Origin: Agapanthus africanus
Lineage: Eukaryota > Streptophyta > Magnoliopsida > Asparagales > Amaryllidaceae
NCBI GenBank assembly: GCA_030015575.1
Contig: CM057337.1
Location: forward strand, 290,990,044 to 291,054,043
Direction of reading: 5' to 3'
DNA: 64,000 nt
The stretch's first letter is position 1, and each line of letters opens with the position of its first letter. Both the position numbers and the translations under genes were made by a program. Below, in pieces: positions 30,866 to 40,270 of this stretch. Below the pieces are notes generated by a model. It ran no database searches. It saw only the letters and a list, made by a program, of their open reading frames with translations, and was not told where the DNA came from.

Positions 30866-31199
30866 ATTATCTCAATAAATGATGTTAGTAGAATTTGTTT
30901 TAATTGAGATATTATCTTTAACCATTAGTCATGATATTTTAGTTTTAAGAGAATTGGTCAAAGGTACTTTATAAGGTAAGCATATTAAATAGGCCAAATG
31001 TTACATGGATATTATATGCTTACTTTCTCCTTCATAATGTTAATTATAGTATATAAACACATGAAAATAGTATTTTTACAGATAAACCCTCATATGTGTC
31101 ATATATTATAATAAACACATTTTTTATATAGAAATAGTAGAAAAAATGTCATATTAAAATTGTAGTTTTATCAACTGAACAGCGCTCATAGGTTAGAAC
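30866..31199. other. Unassigned AT-rich gap between GyB and Co4
   Basis: 334 bp, AT-rich, no ORF or repeat that I recognise. This may be the older sequence into which GyB and Co4 inserted, or a relic of another element. Confidence 0.4.
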
Positions 31200-33274
31200 T
31201 TTAGGGATTCCTTAGCACCTTGCCTAGAGTTTGGGTTGCATCACACATCCTATATTAAAATTTTTGAGTTGCTAAACAATTCCAACCATGAATCGAACTA
31301 GAAAGTTAGAATAACAACTTGTAGTATCACATACTATGTAATGTCTAACACTAAGTGAGAAGAAATACATCCTTTGTAGACCTCCTCTTATGACTCCTTC
31401 GATCTCCTAGTTTTTGAACCGGCTTGATTGAATCCTTCCAAGTCCACAATGATCCACCCGGAGTCCCTTTGCTCAAGCTGCTTGCTTCACTTGATCTATG
31501 AAGAAGTGGAGCAAACAATATACTCTAATGGGCTAGACTAGTGTAGAATGGTGATGTGGTTTTTATTCTCACTTCAAAACCCTTTCTTTTTAGATTCCTC
31601 ACTCAATAGAAAACTCAAGAGAACATGACGGAGGAAGAAGAAGGAGATGGCTAGCTTGAGCACTTTTGTGATAATGATAATCTTCAAGATAAATGAGAAA
31701 ATGGAAAATATAAAAGAGATTTACACCCACTTGTAACCATGGTCAATAAATATCTAGATATTTTCATTTGTGAGTTAAAGAAAAAAGGAAATTAAACCAT
31801 GGTCAAAACTTAGGTCAAGTAAAGAATAGTGAAGTAGAATATTCAACCATGATTTAATCATTTTCTTTTTCTCAATAATGAATATATAAACATATATGTT
31901 TACCATGTGAGTCTTGTATTGCCATCTTCTTTGTATCAACAACCATGACACACGTATGCATGTATATGTGCATTCACATCAACATGTGTACATGCATACA
32001 TTCATGCATACATTCATGCATACATCCAAATAGAAAAGGTTTTGAATAAGTGAGCTAAAATTCAATATTAAATCAACACTTGATTTAATAAATCGGTCAA
32101 ATCTCATACGATCCGACCAATAGAAAAGACCCGATTAAACACGGTATCATATACACGCATTTAATCGAACTCCCGCGCATATCTCATATGCACACCACAT
32201 TATTTCTCCTGAGCTAGGAAACTCCTTTGTGGGACTCTAAGACTCGTCAATACACCGGCAGTAGGTGATGATCATATCAAGCACCCACAAGCCATCAGTG
32301 GTACTAGCTGGACATAACGGCTACCCGGGTATTGAGCGATCAGAAGATCAACAAGAAAGCCTGCTCATACTCCTGTAAATCCTGTCAGTAACACTACCGT
32401 ACAGTCCGGTCTATTCGTCTGATATGTCGCATATCCAGCCTAGGGGTGGTAACCTTCAGACCCTAGTAACTGATAAGTCGTGCCGATGTGAGGCTCATAA
32501 CGGGTCGAGAAACTGCAGATAACACTTACCAGTAGATCGCCATATCAGCCCAGGCCAGGGACTTCCTGTTATAGCCAATCGAACACAGCGCAACATCAAC
32601 CCCCAATACCGTGAGAGACGAAACCCCTCCTATCGCTCATTGCCTCCATGTGAATTGGGACTGTACCCAAAAGCCACCGTTTTGCATGTTCTCTTGAACG
32701 TGGTAAGGTGGAAATCAAAGCACGGTAGGAATCACACATGAATATATGACGATCTCGGGTCTACAGACTAACATGTACCAGTGTCACCAGCGAACTTCTA
32801 ACTGACGATATGTATAATACTAACCAGGAGTTCTCGGCGAGTCCGTTCAGTGTACCCAGTCTCAACTGAGCACCCGTATATCATCTTTGATGTCAAACAC
32901 CAATGGATGTGGGATCATCCATCGCCCATCATACGGGTCAAGAAGCGTATATGCAAGTCTACTCTGGAGTATCGATTCCCTGTCTCGATACACCCTCGAT
33001 TAGGAACTTTTATAGGATGTACTTGTAGACTACCATGGCCCCACTAGTATGATCTCCATCATAGTCCTAGTAGTCAAGTATACATCCTAAGGGCTTTATC
33101 AACATGTGAGAGCTAGACATTATCACAATACAAGTCTATATGTTAAGACAAAGAGCAACTAGATAGCATACTATCATGTCGAGCAAGAAAGTCCTCTCTA
33201 TATATATCCAAGCATCCACTATAATATACATCATATGTACAATAATGGCCTCTAGGGCATATACATAACTAACA
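31200..33274 (-). repeat. Co4 3' LTR
   Basis: 2,075 bp; minus strand opens TGTTAGTTATGTATATGCCC and closes AATCCCTAAA. It carries the shared inverted repeat (32966-32994) and, at 31991-32026, a 12-bp tandem repeat of CATGCATACATT. The PPT follows at 33275-33292 with one change (GCAGGTGGGAGAT). Confidence 0.88.
31991..32026 (-). repeat. 12-bp tandem repeat in Co4 LTR
   Basis: CATGCATACATT repeated three times, each with a CATGCA core similar to plant RY elements. Confidence 0.75.
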
Positions 33275-33292
33275 ATCTCCCACCTGCACTAA

Positions 33293-35902
33293 GGCCAGTT
33301 GTTGTAGTATCTCATACCCAACATCCCAAAGAGTCTCTCAAATTGTATCTGGGGTATGGCCTTTGTGATTGGATCCGCTGTGTTGTCCTTCGGGTCAACT
33401 CACCTGACCTCGATCTCCCGGCGATCAACTATCTCCCGGATCAGGTGATACCGCTTCAGAATATGCCTGGATTTCTGATGGGACCTGGGTTCCTTGGCCA
33501 AAGCCACTGCTCCACTGTTATCAGAATACAAAGGTATTTGATGATCGATGGACGAAACCACACCAAGTTCGTTTCTGAACATCTTCATCTAGACATCCTC
33601 TTTGGCGGCATCGTTGGCAGCGATGTATTCAGCATCCATCGTCGAGTCTGCCACGGTTTCCTATTTGGAACTCTTCCAACAAACCGCCCATCCATTGAGT
33701 GTAAAGACAAATCCCGAGTGCGACTAGAGTCATCCTTATCACTATGGAAGCCCGAATCGGTAAAGGACTCCATTTGGAGTTCACCGTTACCATACACCAA
33801 GAACATCTCTTTAGTCCTTCTCAAGTACTTGAGAATGTTCTTCACAACTGTCCAGTGACTCTCTCCCGGATCTTCTTGATACCTGCTCACTACACTTAGT
33901 TACTATGCTACATCGGGTCTGGTACATATCATCGCATACATGATAGAGCCTACTGCCGAAGCATAGGGTATCCCTTGGATGCGAGCTCTCTCCAAATCAG
34001 TCTTGGGAGACATCTCTTTGGAGAGTGTGATTCCGGTGATCGTGGGTAAATTCCCACGCTTGGATTCTTCCATACTAAACATTTTTAGTATAGTGTCAAT
34101 GTACCTGGATTTGGACAATCCCAGTATCCTTTTAGATCTATCTCTGTAGATCTTAATCCCCAAGATATATGAGGCATCACCTAGATCTTTCATTGAGAAT
34201 CTATGTGATAAGAAGAGCTTTACCGAGTGCAGCATAGGAACATCATTTCCTATCAAGAGTATGACATCGACGTACAATACGAGGAAGACAACCTTACTCT
34301 CTGCCACCTTCTTTAATATACAAGGTTCATCTACATTCTTGATGAAGTCAAACTCTTTAACTACAACATCCAAATAGATGTTCCAACTCCGCGATGTTTG
34401 CTATAACCCATAGATGGATTTAAGCAGCTTGCACACCTTCCTGCTGCTCCCACTGTCTAAGAAGCCCTCTGGCTGAGTCATGTACATGCACTCTTCTAAA
34501 TCACCATTTAGAAAGGCGGTCTTAACATCCATTTGCCAGATTTCGTAGTCATGGTATGCAGCGAAGGCAAGTAGGATCCGGATAGACTTAAGCATAGCCA
34601 CTAGAGAAAACGTTTCATCATAATCCACATCTGGTCGTTGACAATAACCTTTTGCAACAAGTCTAGCTTTGAAAGTCTTAACTTTTCCATCTACACCAAA
34701 TTTCTTCTTAAAGATCCATTTGCTCCCAATGGGTTTTACCCTTTCTGGAGCAACTTCCAAAGTCCATAATTTGTTGGTGTACATGGATTGCATCTCAGAT
34801 CGTATTGCATCCAGCCATTTCACAAAGTCCCCACACGCGATGGCCTGCTCGAAGCTAGTCGGTCATCATCTTCCATGATTCAATTCTCGCTCTCACCATC
34901 AATGAAAAAACCGTAGTATCTCTCAGGCGGATGAGGAACCTTACTAGATCGGCGGAGAGGCTGAGGTTCGTTGGGAGCCATCGAATCCTCTAGTTCCACT
35001 AAATCTTCAGTTGCATTTTGTGTAGCCGGAATTTCATCCAGTTCTACCTCGTTGCCACTAATTTCCATTGCAGGAAATTCCTTTTCTAAAAAGGGGGCAT
35101 GTCGAGAAACAAACACCTTTTGTTCCTCGCCGTGGTAGAATAGATATCCATGTGAATGTTTGGGATATCCCACAAACTTGCAAAGAACTGACCGTGCCTC
35201 AAGTTTGTCCGGATTTTTCCTTTTGACATAGGCCGGACAGCCCCATATCTTAACTCGTTTAAGACATGGTTTCTTCCCACTGCATATCTCATATGGTGTG
35301 GTAGGTATAGATTTAGATGGAACTTGGTTCAATTAGTATGTTGCTGTCTCAAGCGCATAACCCCAAAAGGAAATAGGCAACTCAGTGGTGCTCATCATAG
35401 AGCACGCCATATCTAATAAGGTATGATTCCTCCGTTTCTATACACCGTTGTGCTGTGGTGTATACAGAGGAGTAAGCTGAAACAGAGTCCCTTTTCTCTT
35501 TTAGATAGTCCCGGAACTCATTGCTCAAGTATTCTCCTCCTCGATCAGATCGCAGGATTTTAATACTTTAACACGTTTGGTTCTCAACTTCGTGCTTATA
35601 TTCTTTGAATTTCTCAAAACCTTCAGACTTCTGTTTCAACAGAAACACAAGTCCGTATCTTGAGAGATCGTCAGTAAATGTAACGAAGTATGAGGAACCA
35701 TCCCTGGCATATGTAGACATGGGACCGCATACATTACTATGTATCAGTCCAAAGAGTTCCTTAACACTTTCTCTGTGTCCACTAAATGGAGATTTGGTCA
35801 TCTTACTTTTGAGACATGACTGGCAAGTGTCATAAGATGTAAATTCGAACGGATTCAAATATCCATTCTTATGTAATGTAGCTAGTCATGTCGCATTAAT
35901 AT
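33293..35902 (-). pseudogene. Co4 pol: RNase H, RT and integrase, frameshifted
   Basis: Consecutive frames give the RNase H end (33400-33588, SRHILKRYHLIREI), RNase H (33585-33890, AFTDSG-like 'SFTDSGFHSDKDD'), RT palm (33903-34373), RT fingers (34401-34823, MDVKTAFLNGD), the integrase-RT linker (34880-35332) and integrase core (35568-35858). Two catalytic sites are dead: YVDD reads YVDV, and the first integrase aspartate is Asn in IHSNVCGP. At least five frame breaks. Interrupted by Co5 at 35902. Confidence 0.9.
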
Positions 35903-36999
35903 TGTTGGATATAGTGCCCTCAAAGTCAATTATTGGATCGCAGGTACGTGATTGCAATGATTGAGGCAGGACCTATACCGATATAACAGTCTTGCTTGAG
36001 ATGATAGTATGCTATCTGGTTTGTCTTTATCATCGTATACATGCTTTAGTTCACTATTGCATGTTGATAGAGCCCATAGGATTCTTGCTTAACTAACAGC
36101 AGTATGATGGCGATCATATACGTGGGAGCTGGAGACTGTAAGCACATCCTTAAAGTGTCACTAGTCGTGGTAGTTTCGAGACAGGGCATCGATACTCCAG
36201 AGTAGATTAGTGTATACAGTCGAGACCCCGACGAGGGGCGGTGGCCGGTCTCACAAGCCATTGGTGTCAGTTGGTTCACCTAATATGTATACAAGTACTC
36301 ATTGGGTTATGAGTACACCGTACAGGACTCGCCGGGAACATGCTAGTTGGTATTATACATATCGTCAGATAGCGGTTCCCAGGTGACATGTTTACAGGTT
36401 AGTTTGTCGACCTGAGAACTTCATTTGTGTCGTGTGAGTTCCCACCGTGCTTTGATTTCTACCCTACCACGCTCAAAGGAGACGTGCAAACAGGTATTTT
36501 TTGGGTACAGTCCCGAGCCACATGGAGGTAGTGAGCGGATCGTCGGGGGTTCGTCTCTCCCGGTATTGGGGGTTGATGTCACACAGTGCACGGGTGGCCA
36601 TCACTAGAAACCCTCGGCCGAGGTAGTGGAGAATTACTGATTTGGATCGGTAGTTTCTCAGATGGTGATGGGCTTCATACCGACACGATCGTGTTATTAG
36701 GGGTTTGACTTTATCCACCCCCTAGACTCGATATGCGATACTCTTTAGACGAACAGACCGGACTGTATGTATATTGTCACTGTTAGGCTCAGTAGGGTTT
36801 ATGGATGAGTTCGCTCGTTAGCTTCCCTTCCAATCAATACATAGGCAACCGTTACGTACAGCTCGTACCTCTGACGTGCTAGAGGTTATACCCAGTGCCA
36901 GTGTGTTGATGAATCATTAGAGTCCCCCACAGACAGTTTCCCAAGTTCGGGCGAAACGTTGTAGAGGCCGTATGGTTTTATGGCAGGGTTCGGAAAATG

Positions 37000-37019
37000 C
37001 ACGTGCGTTTTCGCACGTG
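37000..37019 (+). repeat. Inverted G-box hairpin in Co5 LTR
   Basis: CACGTGCG-TTTT-CGCACGTG, perfect; repeated at 44480-44499 in the other LTR. Each arm contains CACGTG, the core bound by plant bZIP and bHLH factors. Confidence 0.85.
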
Positions 37020-37485
37020 TCATATTTCGGGCAGATAATACTGGTGGGCTTTGGTTTAAGCCGGATCCGAGTATTATACCGTGTAGATATAATATCTTTG
37101 TCTCAGTTGCATTTGTATTCGGTCGTAATACAAATGCGGGTATGTTTATACTGATACGGGGTTATCCTGAAATTCGTTTCAGGATCGCTTTTGGAAGTTG
37201 CCAGTTTCCAGTTTTCTATCACCCGTATTTGACATTCGGTTAAATGCGGATTTATCTTTTCTTCCCTTGGGTGAGTCATGAGGGTGAGTCATGCTTCTAG
37301 AAGGTTCTAGAAGTGATGATAAGGCTAGTGAGTCATTAGTGCTTTAAATGAGCATTTATTGTATTGATGACACGGTTTAGATGAGTCATTCATTACATTA
37401 ATGCATTTTGTTTGTGCTAAGATATTTCTTCATGATAAGCTTTGCTTACACTCACCCCCCTTGCTCCTACACTCACCCCCTCCTC

Positions 37486-37492
37486 TATATAT
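37486..37492 (+). promoter_or_regulatory. TATA box of Co5 LTR
   Basis: TATATAT within CCTCTATATATGGCCGG, following pyrimidine-rich repeats; also at 44965-44971 in the other LTR. Confidence 0.65.
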
Positions 37493-38000
37493 GGCCGGCC
37501 CTTTCTTGAGAGATAATGAGGGTTGTGGTTTTGGAAAAGATTATGGTTTGGGTTCATGAAAATTAGATAGCCTCATTTCTCATTTCACCCGATCCAAAAG
37601 GCAACTTCATTAACCGTTCGTCCATAGTTTTGGACGAAGTGAGACAAAGTGTTCTACTCATTCTCTGTATCATCTTGGTCGTCTCTTTTAGCAAACTTGA
37701 CGACCGAGTTACCTCGGTTCAGAGGCGGGAGCCCGTTTAAAGATCCGTCGACGTGGTGCCACCTGGACGACAAGACTGGAGATCGAGGAGATCGGAGCAG
37801 CCGCAACAAAGCGTGGGATGATGGTTGAAGACCGAAGGACTCGGATCATTCGGTATAACGTTTCTACCCACTTTGTAGTTTATTAGTTTAGCTTTAATGG
37901 CAGATCCGGGTAATAGTACGCGATAGCGCCAGTTTGTAAAATGTTTTTGTTCCGCATTTTGCGTCTGTTAGACGGACGGGGCGCTACCGTGGACTTACAG

Positions 38001-38012
38001 TGGTATCAGCGC
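38001..38012 (+). other. Co5 primer-binding site
   Basis: TGGTATCAGCGC, one mismatch from the initiator-Met PBS TGGTATCAGAGC, one base after the LTR. Confidence 0.85.
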
Positions 38013-38176
38013 CTCACCATTAAGCTTTACTAACTTATGCTAACACGTTTAAAACATCGATCGTGCGGATTTTCGAAAACTACATTTTTTTCAGTTCACA
38101 GTTTCTGTCGATTTTAAATCAGGTCCAAAAATTATTTTGCATGTCACAGAAAGTTGTGCAGGGTTTTTTAAGCTAA

Positions 38177-38260
38177 CTGTAGAAATTTGGTCACGTGACC
38201 CCACAAGACCACCGCGGATCCGCGGCCAATCTGTGGGACCAGTGGTCCAAATTTCTACAG
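38177..38260 (+). repeat. Long inverted repeat with CCGCGGATCCGCGG centre, Co5 leader
   Basis: CTGTAGAAATTTGG (38177-38190) pairs perfectly with CCAAATTTCTACAG (38247-38260). CCCACA (38200-38205) pairs with TGTGGG (38232-38237). The centre 38212-38225 is a palindrome. It begins 165 nt after the PBS and is the Co5 version of the GC hairpin. Confidence 0.88.
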
Positions 38261-39390
38261 TGGCTTCTTCTGTGGAAATTATGGTTTTTAGTATATTCTT
38301 TTGGGCCCAGTTTTTATTACTGTACACCAGTTGTTCGTGGGGCCCACTTCGGGAAATTTTGTCGATCGAAATTTTAAACTTGTTAGTTTACAGTACTTAC
38401 TTTATATCTCCGACCGGGAATGTCATTTGAGCGGTTAACCGCGTCTAATTGCTATAGTCCTTTTAGACGGGTTTGCGAACGTGACATTCGCGTTGATATT
38501 CTGTGTTGTGCTGTGATGTTGCGGATATGTCGTGGTGGATAGCAGGGTGCAATGATAGTGCTGTTTAGATTTATTTGTACATTTGATATTGCGGGGCGAG
38601 CGTCCAACATGTGGACTGCCGTCACTGCCTGTTTGTATAATATTCTTTTTGGGACACGACCGGGCTGATGTCGATGTACCCGTTGTATATTTTTTTATGT
38701 ACTAGGATTACCCCGCGACGGAGTGCACGGATAGCCGGGTTCTGGAGGGCAACGGGTCCGTATTTCATAGCATTGAGAGGCAGAGGGACCTCACTCTAGA
38801 ATTGGCAAACTATTTGCAGCACTCGTAGGGGGTACAGGTTGACCCAATGAGGGGTGCTCAATTTACCGGATTCCGTGAAGTGCCGGGTGTTCCATTCACT
38901 ATGCTGTGGGGGACTACCTCCCTTCAGGTTTTGGCGGGTAACTTGCCGCACCCGTAGGGGTCTAGGTTTCCTTGCATATGCTATCCACACGACCAGGGGA
39001 ACGTCAGGTTTCAGCAGCGGCTCTGTGAAACCCGGGGATCCCAGATTATCTGTATTGTTCTGTGATGCTTATTACTTTTCTGTAATGTTGCATATTATCA
39101 CGCCTGGAGAGATTATTGTATATTAATATATATACTATTAGATGTTGTATATGTTTTACACCCGCGCTAGTCCAGTCCCCGCTCTGTCATTAGTTAAGTA
39201 ACCTAACGAATGATGACGGGACCCAGTGATGAATGCAGATGGCAAATACGTACATTTTATTTTTCGTTCTTTTCTGGTGTGATGGATTGATGGGACTGCG
39301 TTGATTCTTATCAAATGCAAGATAAAACAAACCTACATTTGATATTGTTGGAACAATTTTAAAAAGTGTTATTACAAAGACGTTTCCTTT

Positions 39391-39655
39391 TGTTTTGCAT
39401 AGTGATATTCGGTTGTGAATATCCAGCACCTCATTCGACGAGGTAAGGGCCGAGATCCCTTCACCGGGAGTGACCCCTTGGGCAGAAGTTTGCGTCAGGG
39501 TAATAACTTCACTATAGTCGATTACAAGTTGCTTTGCATCGCGGTATTCAGTTGGAATATCCTGCACCTCATTCCACGAGGAAAGAGCCGAGATCCCTTC
39601 ACCGGGAGTGACCTCTTTAGCAAAGGTTTTCGTCACTATATTTTATAAAAAGCTA
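39391..39655 (+). repeat. Two tandem leader units with hairpins, Co5
   Basis: Units begin at 39391 and 39529. Both contain an ACCTC...GAGG hairpin followed by GAGATCCCTTCACCGGGAGT. Equivalent pairs are at 46925-47160 in Co4 and 56405-56680 in Co7, where the hairpin stem bases differ but still pair. Confidence 0.8.
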
Positions 39656-39756
39656 TCAGATTCCTTCAACGAGATCGAGTTCATTACGTTAAGGTTTTTT
39701 GCCAAAAACCAGCCGTAGCCCTCCGTCATTTCTTATGGATAGTCAGTAGTATTCAA

Positions 39757-39967
39757 GCTATGTTTGTTGGCCAAAGTCAAGGCATAGTGTTTGGTAGTTG
39801 CTGAATATTCATCTGTAGTATAGATAGATGCGTTGGTTTGGGACAGTCGTTCTGCCTTGTTGGCCAAAGTCAAGGGCATGTGCGGGTGGGTTCAAATTAA
39901 CCTGGATAATGACGGGTAGAACTTGACATGTGACTTATGATTTGTTGGCCAAAGTCAAGGTCATAAG
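39757..39967 (+). ncRNA. Co5 triple stem-loop leader motif
   Basis: TTGGCCAAAGTCAA occurs three times (39767, 39860, 39945), each preceded by TTTG or CTTG and followed by GG. Lower stems: GCTATG/CATAGT, TGC/GCA (short) and CTTATGA/TCATAAG. The apical part folds as TTGGC-CAAA-GTCAA with one G-T pair. A cis-acting leader structure, not an independent RNA gene. Confidence 0.75.
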
Positions 39968-40270
39968 AGCATGAGGCAAAAATAACATCGGGAGTTTCAA
40001 ACATAAAGAAACTTGCCATGTATGCGCATACCTTCTGGAGTGTGATAACTTGAGTGGCTTCCATCAAGTTATCATGCGATGATAGTTGGGTCCCGATTCT
40101 CACTGATGAGTTGGTTTATTCTTCGGATGATCCCGACTAATTCTTCTTTCAGGTTTGAAGGATAATTTGAGATTACAGTGGGAGGTTTCCTGATTAGATA
40201 AAGTGATAACCATTCTGATTTAGGTTAGAGTGCACGCAAAGTGTTTCTTTTCTCTCTCTCTCTCTTTGGC

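Larger units (their letters stand above)
35903..37999 (+). repeat. Co5 5' LTR
   Basis: 2,097 bp; TGTTGGATATAGTGCCC to GTGGACTTACA. Contains the U3 inverted repeat (about 36169-36198), a CACGTG hairpin (37000-37019), repeated CTACACTCACCCCC-like pyrimidine-rich motifs and a TATA box (37486). Confidence 0.93.
38013..40270 (+). other. Co5 leader with structured modules
   Basis: About 2.3 kb with no gene. In order: a long inverted repeat with a GC core (38177-38260), a duplicated block containing GCGGGTAACTTGCCGC-like sequence (about 38700-38970), two tandem units of about 138 bp (39391-39655), ATCGAGTTCATTACG (about 39670), three stem-loops (39757-39967) and a TCTC tract before the former gag start. 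Confidence 0.8.

Noticed and set aside
30866..31199. Possible host intergenic sequence or gene end
   Set aside because: No ORF, splice pattern or repeat recognised; left unassigned.
38796..39126. Small ORFs in the Co5 leader (for example 38854-39126)
   Set aside because: Not conserved as frames in the Co7 leader; the block is better explained by a duplicated leader module.
39757..39967. CRISPR-like array of repeated TTGGCCAAAGTCAA
   Set aside because: Only three copies with irregular spacing, plant retrotransposon leader context, and no cas genes.
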